From Rosa chinensis (lineage: Eukaryota > Streptophyta > Magnoliopsida > Rosales > Rosaceae), in the NCBI RefSeq assembly GCF_002994745.2, contig NC_037091.1:4953501-5017500 (forward strand): a stretch of DNA of 64,000 nt. Reading direction: 5' to 3'. Both the position numbers and the translations under genes were made by a program. Every line of letters begins with the position of its first letter. Position 1 is the first letter of the stretch. The notes under the pieces are model-generated. The model did not search any database. It was not told the DNA's origin and worked only from the letters and a program-made list of their open reading frames with translations. Positions 34,528-46,900 of the stretch are shown here, one piece after another.

Positions 34528-34606
34528 TCTAATACAATAAGTCAAGCGTGGAGCTGAGCCTCCCAGTTTGGCTGGGTTCCAAACCCCTTTAAAAAAAATA
34601 AAAAAT
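34528..34606 (+). mobile_element. Short poly(A)-tailed retroposon (about 80 bp)
   Basis: Carries GAGCTGAGCCTCCCAG and GGCTGGGTTCCAAACCCC, then an A-rich tail. Flanks AAAAAGAGGTTCAT (34514-34527) and AAAAAGGAGGTTCAT (34607-34621) look like an imperfect target duplication. A related sequence in the opposite orientation with a T run in front is at about 35514-35575. It could be a SINE or a 5'-truncated L1 3' end. Confidence 0.6.
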
Positions 34607-34833
34607 AAAAAGGAGGTTCATAAGAGTGTCCAAGCTTACAAGGTGAATGGTGTTAAGTCATGGCAATGAACTGAGTTTTAAGTGATGAAAAAAAAGATAT
34701 TACTAATAGATTTGTATTGAAAAATATTGTGTGGATACAAAAAAGGGAAAGATTGGAAATTTTGTGTAAATTTGAGAAGGGGAGGTCCAAATACTAATTT
34801 AGGAAGTATGAATAGAAGCTCCCATTCCTAAAA

Positions 34834-35421
34834 GCCAATTCTCCCATTTGGCATTATCAGATTGAAAATTTTAAATTTCTCTGTAGAAAAAAACGAAGGA
34901 ATTTATTATTTAAATTTCCTACTTCAATTTCCACTAAAATAGTTGTCATTTACGAATTATTTTGCAGTATTCAATTTTCATTTCCAAAATAAGGCTTTTT
35001 TCTATTTTATTTTTTTATTTATTTTAAACTTTCTTAATTTGTTACACATTCTAAATCCTAAATAGATACAACCAAATAATAGAAATTACAATTAATGAAA
35101 TTTTTGATGATGGAGTTAAAAATTCTATCATTTATAAATTCTTACGAACTTCATAATTTTCTCATCCAAATGCACTCTAAACTAGATGCTTGACTTTATT
35201 TCACATAATATATATCTTCAAGCAATTCTTTCCAACTCGAGTCAAAACGTCTTTCAGGTTTCACACAATTATATAAAGATTTGCATTATATTTACAAATG
35301 ATTTTTACAAGCATAGCCATACACATTATCATTTAATTTAGATATACAACTCTTTAATTTTCTTATAAGTAGAAAATTCTGAGTTTTTTTTAAAGGAAGA
35401 ACGGTTATATTGTGTAATAAT

Positions 35422-35452
<31 letters not shown>

Positions 35453-35623
35453 TATTTTAATGCTATATTCCCATCATCCCATGCACAGCTCCTATCAATC
35501 TTTTCTTCTTTTTTGTTTTTTTTTTTTAAAGAGGTTTGGAACCCAGCCTAGTTGGGAGACTCAGCCCCACGTCCGGTTTCATTTATTGAATTTAAAACTT
35601 ACATTGGGGGGGACATACTACCT
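34834..35623. other. AT-rich interval with low-complexity DNA
   Basis: Contains an AT microsatellite near 35433-35456 and, at about 35514-35575, the inverted relative of the short retroposon at 34528. No gene is supported. Confidence 0.5.
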
Positions 35624-35638
35624 AAACCCTGAGCTACA

Positions 35639-36581
35639 CAAACGAATCAAACAAATATTTGAACATATTGGCTAGTTCAAACCTGACAATCAGAGCGTCT
35701 CTCTCTAAAAGTTAGAGAGAGAAAACAGATCTGAAACCAGTTTCCCCTCCCCCTCCACTCTTGCCCAGATCTTGATCCCTCCGGATCTAGATCAAAGGCT
35801 TGATGGTTGGGGGCGGCCTCCTCGTTCGGGCTTTGTCCCGGTTTCCTTGTTTTCCTTGCTTATTTGTCTACGGTTCTTCTCTTTCTTTCCATCCTCTTCA
35901 ATTCATTTTTTCTGAACCATGAGGCCAAATTCCTTGCTGCTCTCTATCCATAACCATCTCTACATCTCCCTCACCTTTGTTTTTGCTTCCCCCCTTACCT
36001 GGTTTCTTGTTGGCATCGTCTCTCTTGGAAAATGGCTGCAAATCTCCTCCTATTCCCTCTCAATTAGTAGTTTTCCCCCCTTTGGGACTAGGAAGAACAC
36101 TAGGCTGCTAGCTCGATTTGGATCTCCTCTGTGGAGTCCCTTGACGGGAACCTGGACGACGAGGAGTTCTCTCCTCGGTTCGGCATCTTGTTGGGAGATC
36201 CCCAGTTCGGCGTTTCGCTGGGACACCCGATTTACGTTGGTGCAAGTACTGAGATGGAGGTTTAGATCTGCTAGCCAGAGATCTTTGGAGCTTTGATTTT
36301 GATTTCGGAATCATCATAGTGGAGCTTGGCTGCTGCTTCTCACTGTTGTTTATGGTGAGTCTCGGCGGCGTTTGGTTTATGTGACGGATTGGCATGTGTA
36401 GGCTGGTCTAGTTTGTTGGCCTACTATTTGGGCCCCTGTGTGTTGTTTCATGTTTTCTAGTGTTAGGTTTACTTTTGTAGCTCTTTCTGGAGCTTGTCCA
36501 GTATGGACCCTATACCCTTCATGGGCTGTTGCCTCTTAATCTTAATGCAACTTTCTATTTGATAAAAAAAAAAAAAAAAAA
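35639..36581 (+). mobile_element. L1-type non-autonomous retroposon with A-tail (about 0.94 kb)
   Basis: A tail of about twenty A residues (36564-36584) follows TTCTATTTGAT, a plant L1-like 3' end. AAACCCTGAGCTACA is found both before (35624-35638) and after (36582-36596), giving a 15-bp duplication. The 5' region has the AGAGAGAG/CTCTCTCT leader motif near 35698. The 125-codon frame at 35919-36296 shows no RT or endonuclease features. Confidence 0.82.
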
Positions 36582-36596
36582 AAACCCTGAGCTACA

Positions 36597-37538
36597 TAAG
36601 TACTATTACAATAATCCCATCAATCTTATCTTCGTTAACTTTTAATTATACTTTTGTTCTTCTCTTTTTGATAAGAAATCCAAACCCTTTTTAGACTGTC
36701 CCAAAGACAGTAGACAAATTAAAATGGTCATCTATTGCAAATCATATTGTAGAAACGATCATCAAGTAGAGCTTCTAGCTCCTTCGATCTACATTTCTTC
36801 TGGTTTTGGTCCATTGCCTGTTTGCCTGGCAAAGCTGAATATTGAAAACCACAATGCACAAAAAGAATGGTCCTGTATCGTTAGCAAGCTTTTCTATCTC
36901 CAATAATTCAATCAAAAAAATTCAACACAATCACAATCACAAGGGAAGGATATAAACTTAAGGTTATGATACAACCTGAGATTGGGGCCTTTTCTCTTAG
37001 AAGATAAATTGTTGATTTCTTTATACGTACGCAAATTTCTTGTTTCCTCTTTAGAGAATCTTACATCTTCCATTCAACGTAAAAATTTGAACTAGCTCGA
37101 TCATAAACCAATTTGCACGCGCAAAAAGCATTCAGTTGCTCAAGCTATATCGATCATATATTATCATCAACAACATAACAAAACATGATCACATATATTT
37201 GTTACTCTACTTTAGGGCCCGTGCATGTGATACATGTTTCATATAAAAAGAAAAGTAGTTAGTGGTTGATCCTACTAACCTACCTAGTTGGCAAATTAAT
37301 GGGAACGCAAATTTGAAAAGAACTAAAGCTAAGTACGTATATGAGTATATGTCATAAATATTTTATGAATAGGAATTTTGATTTTTTTTAGGAAAATGAT
37401 TTGTGGCCTCAATGAGATTTAAGATTTGTGGCATCAATCTTAAGTGTCATGTCATATCACCTACACACATCATCTATTTGACAAATAATGCCATGTAATT
37501 TTTTAGTAAAAAAAATATTTTATACTTCTAAAATCTAG
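36597..37538. other. Unassigned interval before E2
   Basis: AT-rich sequence without a supported gene. The 60-codon frame at 36724-36906 has no recognisable family. Confidence 0.5.
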
Positions 37539-37543
37539 TGTTC

Positions 37544-37756
37544 TGTTGAAGTAAAATGACAATTGGAATGGTCTACTCATTTCATTTCATAGTCCCTTTA
37601 TATAGGGATAGAGTTACAACGGAAATATTAATTACATTAAATACATTGAATGCTGATTGATCTATAATTGTGCTGATTGATGGTAATCACTGATTCCTTG
37701 ATTCCCTCTCTGTCAGTTGCTTTGACGAAGGCACACAATATGTTTTTCCTTTAACA
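37544..37756 (-). repeat. 3' LTR of E2
   Basis: On the - strand it runs from TGTTAAAGGAAAAAC to TACTTCAACA. It includes CCCTATATAAAGGG, a TATA-like promoter. Confidence 0.97.
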
Positions 37757-37765
37757 CTCCCCCTT
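37757..37765 (-). other. Polypurine tract of E2
   Basis: AAGGGGGAG on the - strand, adjoining the 3' LTR; the same tract as in E3. Confidence 0.82.
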
Positions 37766-37962
37766 GTGCCAAGTCAAAGACGAAATGGTGCATGAGTTGT
37801 TGCCTCACTAAAAACCTTGCCAAGTAACAATAAAAACCCTGTGGGACAAAAATAAAGCTTGGTCGAAGGAAAAGAGCACAACGCACCTTTTACATTTTGA
37901 GTATGACATGTATGTGTTAGACTCCCCCTGACGTCTACACCTCCCCCTGATACTTACATTAA

Positions 37963-40900
37963 TCAGGGGAGCTTGGAAAGTCTTCGCATTCCTATGCTTT
38001 TCACACGTTTCTCAAACATGGCCTTAGGCAATGATTTGGTGAACAAATCTGTCACATTCTCCTCAGACCTTGCTTGATTCACTTGAATCTTGAGGAGGGA
38101 CTGTTGTTGCTGATTGTAGAGAAACTTTGGCGATATGTGTTTTGTATTATCCCCTTGATACATCTTAGCTTTATCTATTTGATGCAAGCTGCATTATCTT
38201 CATAAATGCAAGTATGCTCTTCAGTGGTAGAACTCAAACCACTAGTCCCTCGAATATATGTAATGATAGCTCTTAACCATATACACTCATGAAACATCTC
38301 AAGTAGAGCAGTGATCTCTGAGTGGTTCAAGGAGGTAGCCACAAGGGTTTGCTTGGTTGATCTCTAAGATATCGCCGTGTTCCCAATGGTGAGTACATAA
38401 CCATTTTGGGAACGACCTTTATGTGGGTCATAGAGGTACCCAGTATCAGCAAAACCAACCAAAACTTCATTTGGTGTTTCAGTGGGGTGAGTGGCGCTTT
38501 CGCCATCAACATTTCCTTTAGGGATTGCAGTTCCATATGCGGTCCCTCTTGTCTCTCTGTAGGGAAAGAACAGTCCCAAGTTAATGGTTTCTTTTAGGTA
38601 TCGAAGATGTTCTTGATACCATTCCAGTGACGCTGCGTTGGCGCTTAGCTAAATCTAGCTAACAAGTTCACTGAGAATGCAATGTCTGGTCGAGTAAATT
38701 GGGCTAAGTACAATAATGCGCCTATTGCACTTAGATAGGGAATTTTAGCTCCCAACACTTGTTCGTCATCATCCTTTGGACGAGATGGATCTTTCCTTGC
38801 ATCCAAACTTCAACCGATCATGGGAGTGCTAGCAGGATGTGCTTTGTCCATGTTATATCGCCTGACTTTTGGACATATGCAGACTGGTGGATTAATATTC
38901 CACAAACTCGGTGTTCTAGTTCAAGGCCTAGATAGAATCGAGTTTTCCCAAGATCCTTCATCTCAAATTCGGATTTCAAGTAGCTCGCGGTTTCTCTTAT
39001 TTCATCAGGAGTACCTGTTATGTTCATATCATCGACATATACGGCTACAATTGCCAATCCGGAACTTGTTTTCTTTATGAATACGCAGGGGCATAATTCA
39101 TCGTTCTTATATCCCTTCCCAATCAAGTAGTCACTTAGACGGGTATACCACATCCGCCTGGATTGTTTTAATCCTTAAAGTGAGCGTTTCAACCTAGTTG
39201 CAAACGCACTCCGTGGTTTAGAGTCACTTGGCTTGGGTAATGTAAGGCCGTCAGGCACTTTCTTATATATCTCTGAATCTAGATCCCCATGGAGATATGC
39301 AGTAACCACATCTATGAGCTGCATTTCCAGTCCTTTGGAAACTACTAAGCTAACTAAGTAGCGGAACATTATAACGTCCATTTTGGGAGAGAATGTCTCC
39401 TCGTAGTCAATTCCAGGGCGTTGTGAGAAACCTTGCGCCACAAGGCGAGCCCTGTACCTTAGGACTTCATTCTTCTCATTACGCTTTCTGACAAAGACTC
39501 ATTTATGTCCTACAGGCTTTACACTTGGTGGGGTTAGCACTACCAGACCAAATACCTGTCTCTTTGTCAGAGAATCTAATTCTACCTGGATTGATCCATT
39601 CCATTTAGGCCAATCTGCTATTTGTTGACATTTTTCAACAGAGCGTGGTTCGATATCATCGTGCTCTATGATTCCTTGAGCAACAGTATATATCATCAAT
39701 GTGTATTGAAGATCTTTCTATCAACTCATACGTACTCTCGTAATCCTTTGAGATTTCTTTGTTCTCTGGAATCATTTCAAACATCGGAGCGTCCTCCAGT
39801 ATTGATTCATGGACATAACTATAATCAGAGACAATCTCATGAGAGGGATTCTATACATTGATGATTGGTTTGTGCCTTACTCACCCTCTTCTTCCTTGGG
39901 TGAGTGTCAATCGAACCAAGTGACCTCCCCCTCTTCCTTGGGGAGCCACGGCCTCAACCACACCTCCACTAAGTGCGGTTGTAGTGCCTCTATCTGCGGC
40001 ATCGTGCCCCTTGTTGGGGACTTCTAACCTTGCAGGCACATTTGCAGCTGGTATATGTGATCTCGTCACTTTTACGATATCAGTAAACGCATCAGGCATC
40101 GAATCTGCTACGTTCTGAAGATCGATTATTCTTTTCACTTCACTTTCACTTTATGAAGTGCGGGGATCAAGATGAGACAGAGTGGGGACAAAGCACGACA
40201 ATTCCTGTCGTTCCCTTGGAAAAATCCCTTTTTCCTATCTCCCCCTAACGACGGGAAGACTGTCTCATCAAAGTGACAATCCGCAAATTTAGCGGTAGAG
40301 AGATCGCCTGTCAAGGTTTCCAAATAGCGTATAATTGTTGGGGATTCGTATCCAACATAAATACTTAATCGTCTCTGAGGACCCATTTTGGTGCGCAGTG
40401 GGGGCGCAATAGGCACATATACTGCTCAACCAAATATGCGTAAGTGTGAAATGTCAGGCTCATATCCAGTTACCAACTGGTACGCAGATAATGGTTGGCT
40501 AGCTATGGGTCTGAAACGAATAAGTAAAGCTGCGTGCAATATTGCATAACCCCATGCAGATATGGGCATGTTGGTGCGCATAACCAATGCCCTAGCCACC
40601 ATCTGTAGCCTTTTAATGGTGGCTTCTGCGAGACCATTTTGTGTATGCATATGGGGTACAGGATGCTCTACATCAATCCCGATAGACATGCAATAATCAT
40701 CAAATGCTTTTGATGTAAACTCTAGCGTTATCAAGCCTTATAGACTTGATAGGGTGATCAGGGTGGTGAGCCCTTAAACGTATAATCTGTGCTAGGAGTG
40801 TTGCAGCATTTCTTGTGGATAATAAAACGACATGTGACCAGATTGTCGAAGCATCCACCAGAACCATAAAATACTTGAATGGTCCGCATTCTGGATGGAT

Positions 40901-41700
40901 AGGTCCACATACATTTCTTTGTATCCTTTGTAAGAATGGAATGTTTTGTTTTGTATCTTTAGCATAGGAAGATCTCGATCCTGTTTTTACTAAAGAGCAG
41001 GCTTTGCAAAACGAGTGATGTGCCTTTGAAATAGTCAATGAGGCATAATGGGAGGGAGGTAGTGCTTCTAGTACTTCAGAAGTCAATGACTGCATTTGAG
41101 CAATCCTAGAACCGACACCTTGCAGTGTGGCGGATTTTTCTCCCATTTTTCACTCGAAAGAAGGGATGTCCGTGTGAGTTCTTGAAAAATACGGATCATC
41201 ATGTCACGACCTCGGTGCCATAGGCGGTCATGCAAAAAGCCTGTATGAGTCAGTGTCCCACATTTCATTGTTGGTGACAGTATGGGATTCAATGATCCGA
41301 ATCGTAGTGAGGTACAGTCCACTAAATTGACTCATAAGTTTCTCTAAGATGTGTTTACTTCCACAGTCATTAGATGTAATATCAAGGTATTCAGTTCCAT
41401 TCTCACGGTGTGTTTTTACATGATAACCGTTGGCACAAATTGCTTTGAAACATTAACAAGGTTCGATTAGCTCTTGGTGCATATAGAGCGTCTGTGACTT
41501 GAAATGTTGCGCCATTAGGCAGCAAAAATTTGGCAGTTCCTCGCCATTTTATTAGTTGTGATAATCCAATCATCGTAGTCACAGAGGAATTATAGGTTAT
41601 TAGTTCAATGAATAATTACCTATTTCTTAATATTGTGTGGGTAGTCCCACTATCATCTAAGCACTCAAGTTCTCCTCCATTCATTCCTATAAATAAATGG
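37963..41700 (-). pseudogene. pol: pol pseudogene of E2 (protease, IN, RT, RNase H)
   Basis: On the - strand: a protease-like DDSGTT motif near 41650 (the segment missing from E1); GAG-pre-integrase (41322-41083) and integrase (41146-40426), joined by frame changes, including a 2-nt loss at the catalytic DNAGE box near 40720; linker (40416-39881); RT from about 39480, with a TAA replacing the Tyr codon of SLYGLKQS at 39177-39175 and an intact YVDDM box near 38960; the frame break after YVQK shared with E1 near 38850; RNase H remnants to the stop at 37963. Long readable stretches show recent decay, but no functional polyprotein is possible. Confidence 0.92.
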
Positions 41701-42052
41701 GAGGTTTTTAGAAAATATAACTCATATTCTTTAGAGTATTTCTATTTGCATAGAATGGTATTCTTTTCATTCTAATAATTTTTTCTCAAGATGTATTGCT
41801 TTACATCTTCATAGTGCTATGTTGAACCATGTAAATATGTGTATAGTAAATAAATTTGAATAAATTCAGTGCTTCAGAATAAAATTCAAAATTTATTAAT
41901 AAGCCAACGATAATCAAATCAAGGTCTTGTTCAGAAATCTTATTCATCAATCCATGAGTGAAAATAAACTTTAAGACTAAACAATAGTCTAATTAAAAAT
42001 GAGGCATTATGCCTTCACAACGGTCTTTGGAAAATAAAATGAATAAAACAGA

Positions 42053-43027
42053 TCAGTCAAGATTGAGAGCATCCATTGACTTAGCAAGTTCCTCTTTGCC
42101 ATTGGAGTCTGCAACTGTAAGGTTGACGTCTAGGTCATGACCTCCTTCTTCCATATAGTGAGCCACTTGTTCTTTAGACTCTCTATACCTCTTGTAATTG
42201 GCTGCTACTCTGTTGTTTGCTTGGTAGTTCTTGTACCAATGCCCAATGAATCCACACCTATAGCATGGTTCATTGTCAACTCTTTCCGTTGGCATTTTGT
42301 TTCCATGATCCCCATGTCCCTTTCCACGTGGTGCATTGTTGCCACGTGGGTAGGGATCAGCACGTCTATACCCCCTTGCATTGGAGTTATTTCCACCTTT
42401 CATTTTGCCATAATTAGCCTCGGGAATTTTCTTTGTCCCAGTGGGCCTGGCATTGTTATTCAAGAGAATCTTATTTTGTCTCTCAGCCACTTGCAGTAGG
42501 CTTATTAACTTATTGAAGGTTGTGATTCTTTTGTTGTCATAATCCAACTGATACTGGTTCGCTAGTATAAAAGCTGAATTAGGAAAGGTGGTAAGAGTCT
42601 TGTAGATCATATCATCTTCTGTGATTTCCCTTCCACAGAAATTGAGACGTGCCTTTAAGCGCAACATGTCCTTGTTGAAGTCATTGACATTTTTATAGTC
42701 AAGCAAGCGGATTCCATTTCACTGAACAGCCAGTCCTGGGAGCAAAGTATCGTGAATGTTCCCAAAACGTCCTTTAAGGGCATCCCACAGTGCTTTGGGT
42801 GTCTTCAACTGAAGGTACTCCCAGTGTAGGCTAGGATCAATATGTCGCCTCAGAAAAATTAAGGCATCTGCTTTCACCTTATTAGATAGTTCATCATCTT
42901 TGGGATCAGTAATGGTGGCAGTGTAGTCTTTTGTCACAAAGGCAGTTTCCATATCGGAAACCCAACGATGGTACTCAAGTCCTTCTGAGTCCAAGATGTC
43001 AAACTCAGGTCGAGTTGGATCAGCCAT
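42053..43027 (-). pseudogene. gag: gag of E2, one in-frame stop
   Basis: The ATG at 43027 opens a 325-codon frame interrupted once, by TGA at 42721-42719 where E1 has Trp. Otherwise it is intact to the stop at 42053. The capsid-like part contains CGREITEDDMIYKTLTTFP. The zinc knuckle reads CYRCGFIGHWYKNY: the last Cys of the CCHC box is Tyr, which should weaken nucleic-acid binding. One base restores the length, but the knuckle defect remains. Confidence 0.92.
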
Positions 43028-44684
43028 CTACATCAACAAAAGAGAAGATATAAATTACGCAGTCACAAAAGACATCCACGTGTATTATTTTCCAAACAAT
43101 ATGAATTAGATTTCAAGACCAAGATTCGTAATGGTCACACATTTTTTTTCTCGATGCTATGTGAAAATACTTTATCACATTAATATTGTGTGTATAAATG
43201 CGCATGAATTTTCATTATCATGGCAAGCATAATTTTATATGTTGTATTACAAAAATAACTATAACACATTTAATAATAAAACATAGTATATATAAAAATA
43301 AATGACATGGCTTGTTCAAAATTTTACAAATATACAACAAATTATATACTACATATAACAATAGCAAAAATATATCATGCCTAACATAAAATACAAATGA
43401 GAGCATAATATAAAGGCATACTTAGGAATAATTTATATAAGGATAAATCATGCTTAAAAGGTAATTATATAAAACATAAAAACAAGGCATGCTGAAAATG
43501 ATCAAAATTATCTAATTAAACATGCGTAATAACAAAATATAAAGGTATAAAAAATAAGGTATAAAGCATGTTTAAACATAGAAAATATAAATAAAATTCA
43601 CATATTTTAGATTCCACGAATATATATATCACATATATAACAAGCAATAAAATAGCATGCTCAAAAAAAAAAAATTCTAATGATAAATAATTAAATATAC
43701 CATAATATGAAAATAAAAGAGAACATACTTGGTTTCGAGAAAAACAATCCTCACGCACGCACGCGCGTGTTGATGCAGGCGTGCGATGTTTGTATGCTTG
43801 AGAAAAATTGGGCCGCTTCCTCTCTCTTTTGAGCCTCGTTTTTTTTTTTTTTTTTTTTTTTTTTTCTGGGCCGGTGGGCCTCTTTTGTTTTTTTTTTTTG
43901 GTCTGGGCCGGGTCTGCTCTCTGGGCTGGCCCTTTACTTTGGGTCAAGTTTTTTTTTTTTTTTTTTGTCTGTTTCTGTTTTTGTTTATTCTCTGGGCCTT
44001 CTGTTCTTTGGGCCCCCCTTTTTTTTTTTCGTTTCTGGGCCGGGTCCTTACTTCGGCCCGAGTTGGCCCCCTTTTTTTTTTTTTTTTTTTTTTCTTCTTC
44101 CTCCTCCGGCTTTCCTTCCTTCTGGTTTGGTCTTGAAGTGCAGGGGGTCTGGCCGACTGGGGGATGCGCGCTGGAGGCCGGTGGGCTGTAGGTGGAGGCG
44201 GAGGTGAGCAGCAACGCGGTGGCAGGGGCTGCGCTGGGCAGATCGAAGTCTCTGCCGGCTGGATGCGTCCGTGCTGGGATCGGTGGGCTGCTCGGAGGAG
44301 AGGGCGGTGCTGCAGGTGAGCGACTGGGATGAGTTGGGTGCCCTTAGCAGTTCGATGGAGATGGAGGCTGGACGGGGCGGGGCCGGGCCGATCCTGTGGT
44401 CGGGGAAGAAGTGCAGGTGGGTAGGTGGGTAGGTCTCGATCTGCAGGTGGGTAGGTCTCGATCTGCAGTTGGGTAGGCTTCTGTGTGAGCTCTGTGCAGG
44501 CCGAGCAGGTGGGGAAGGGAGGAGAAATCGGGATTTTGGAGGATGGAGGAGAAATCGGGTTTTCGATCTGCTTCTGCAGAGTTTTTTTTTTTTTTTTTTT
44601 TTTGGTGAAAAACGGCAGAAAAGAAAAATAACTTTTTCTTCTTTAGGGTTTGGATTTTTTTCTTTCTTGGTTATTTGCTCTGAG
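43028..44684 (-). other. Leader of E2 with repeated A-runs
   Basis: The 1.66 kb between primer binding site and gag is unusually long for copia. The half near the LTR (43840-44606) carries at least six homopolymer runs (T on the + strand, so A in the element RNA) of about 9-27 bases, separated by GC-rich text. Long open frames here on both strands are products of these runs and are not supported as genes. The AT-rich half near gag matches the first 480 bases of the window (E1). Confidence 0.8.
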
Positions 44685-44697
44685 CGTGCTGATAACG
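44685..44697 (-). other. Primer binding site of E2
   Basis: CGTTATCAGCACG on the - strand, directly after the 5' LTR, identical to E3. Confidence 0.6.
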
Positions 44698-44910
44698 TGT
44701 TGAAGTAAAATGACAATTGGAATGGTCTACTCATTTCATTTCATAGTCCCTTTATATAGGGATAGAGTTACAACGGAAATATTAATTACATTAAATACAT
44801 TGAATGCTGATTGATCTATAATTGTGCTGATTGATGGTAATCACTGATTCCTTGATTCCCTCTCTGTCAGTTGCTTTGACGAAGGCACACAATATGTTTT
44901 TCCTTTAACA
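44698..44910 (-). repeat. 5' LTR of E2
   Basis: Identical to the 3' LTR over 213 bp; on the + strand it is followed by the duplicated TGTTC. Confidence 0.97.
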
Positions 44911-44915
44911 TGTTC

Positions 44916-46895
44916 TAAATTATTTTGGCTTTCTTCTTAAAAAAATATATATTCTTTTAGATTCTTCCACTATTTTCTCTCTGCAATAATTATTTTATTT
45001 CATTTATTTTCTTAAAAAAAATCTATTACACATGCAGTAAGTTAGTGGGGATCTGAATGTGTAATAAATATTTTTTTTAACCTTAAAAGTATCATTTATA
45101 TAATTTTATACGTATTAATTAATTCATGTGTTTATATGATTGTCCGGCGATAGACTTTTTGACTCGCAGTGACGCAACCCAAAAATTCTAGTGCTGTTAT
45201 CATAACCTTTCATTGAAAAACCTAATTATACAACGCTCCTTTAAACCCACCCGCACCAAAAACGTGTTGTGTTTAGGGTAAAACCAATAATTCAGAGAGG
45301 ACAAACTTGATTAATGTTTGTTGGCAACTTTGGTGAACCAAAGCTCATCTTTTGGTCCCCAATTTCTTGATTTTTACACGGAGTGGTCCATAACCAGACA
45401 TTGTGCAACACGAGGGAACAAACATCTTTTGAACATTTGAACGTGTGTGGACCAAATCGACCTAGCAATCACATCATTTCTTTGCCCTTTTTTAGTGTAC
45501 GTTCTAGATCACTCTCTGATTTTTTTTTTCCGGTTTAAGAAACAGAAATAGTGGGAGGAGAAATAAAGGAGTTCTTTCTTCTTTGTCCCACACGAATGAA
45601 TTTGTATGTCATATGCATATGAAAGGTTAAATGCCCAAATTAAGTTTTCTGCGTTGTGGAAAAATAAAAAATATGACCTATCTTAGTTGTAAAATGTTTC
45701 GTACAACATATACATGATTAAAGGGCAAAAAGACAGAAAGGTTATAACCAGACTACAGTAAAATGTCAAATTTTGATAGAAGTCCATATTGGTCCTTCCA
45801 AAGTTTTATATGAATTCAATTATCTGTGCTACAGCTCACCTTGAATAATGTTTTCGTTATGAATAGTGTGCTTTCGGTTTCGCTCCTGCCATCATTCTGT
45901 CAATGTCTCATCCGTTTTTCCCCCAATTGATTTTTTGTCTCTTCTCACCGTTTAGTTAGGGAATTATCTAATTATGTTGGTCTGTACTAAACCTAGATTA
46001 TGACTTTAAAAAAAGAAAAAAACTGCTTCTGCTATTTTGTGAGAATAATTTATTTTAAATTAAAACTGTTTTATGTTTGATAAATAATAGTACAATACTG
46101 TTTGATAAAACAATTTTCCTTATGAATAGTGTGCTTCTGTTTTTGCCCTTCCCATCGATCTGTCATGTCTTGTACTGTTTTGCCCCCAACTAATTTTTGT
46201 CTCTCTCACCTGCGCGTGCGCATACACACACACAGAAAGTGTGGGATTAAGTTGGTTTTTACTAAAACACTAAGGGCTAGTTTGATATTGCTAGACTTCA
46301 AAAAAAAAAAAAAAAAAAACTGTTTTTGCTGTGTTGTGAGAATAATCAATTGTGAATTAAAACAGTTTTATGTTTGGTAAACAATACTTTTAAATACTTT
46401 ATGTTGTTTAGTAAATTTTAGACCACAGATGACATGATTTTGAACCTTTTCTTTTTTTTCCTTTCACTCTTTAACAGATCAATTATGTCTATTTTTCTTT
46501 TCTTTCACTACCATCAAATTTGACATGGACCCTATATTGGCAAAATAAAATCCATGAGTATTTCTCTATGATGATAATAGAGGTATATATTAGGATTGAG
46601 GCTGTTATTTTTAAAAATGAGTGTGCATGTTATTGAGATTTAAAAAAAATTCATTAAACCTACATGTGTTTTTTTTTTTTTTTTTGAAAAGACCTACGTG
46701 TGTCTTTATCCACAATAGCTTTTGAAAGTAACATTTGAGTTAATTTTATAATCTTTTGCTAATGATCTATAATTTTTAAGTAAAGCTATTTTTTTTTAAT
46801 TCACCAAAGATCTTAAAACCTAACTTTAAAAAAAAAAAATTTGATTTATGTAAAAGTAAAGCAATTTCAAACTAGCCATAAATGTGAAAATGTTG
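44916..46895. other. AT-rich interval with a local duplication
   Basis: No gene is supported. A block of about 240 bp at 45858-46097 is repeated at 46121-46395, with TATGAATAGTGTGCTT at the start, GTGAGAATAAT in the middle and TTAAAAC/GTTTTATGTTTG near the end. The second copy holds an A18 run. The pair may be an old tandem duplication of a repeat. Confidence 0.6.
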
Positions 46896-46900
46896 AAAAC

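Larger units (their letters stand above)
33992..34833. mobile_element. Inverted-repeat element (about 0.84 kb), unclassified
   Basis: Left block TTCTATTCATACCTCCTAA then TATTTGGACCTCC (34006-34041) recurs inverted at 34781-34817. The arms extend outward with TTTAAGGAA and TTTAGGAA. This is a DNA-transposon-like layout but I could not fix a target duplication. It contains the C26 run and an 80-bp retroposon insertion. No coding capacity. Confidence 0.6.
37544..44910 (-). mobile_element. Complete Ty1/copia element E2 with identical LTRs (7367 bp)
   Basis: The LTRs at 37544-37756 and 44698-44910 are both 213 bp and I found no difference between them. TGTTC flanks both sides (37539-37543 and 44911-44915). 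Reading on the - strand: 5' LTR, primer binding site, a 1.7 kb leader, gag, pol, polypurine tract, 3' LTR. Identical LTRs mean a recent insertion, yet gag and pol carry nonsense and frameshift changes. E1 is the same family. The copy therefore needed proteins from another element to move. Confidence 0.97.

Noticed and set aside
43516..44734. Long open frames on both strands (up to 232 codons) rich in Lys, Pro or Phe
   Set aside because: They are translations of homopolymer runs in the E2 leader and overlap each other on both strands. No domain is seen.
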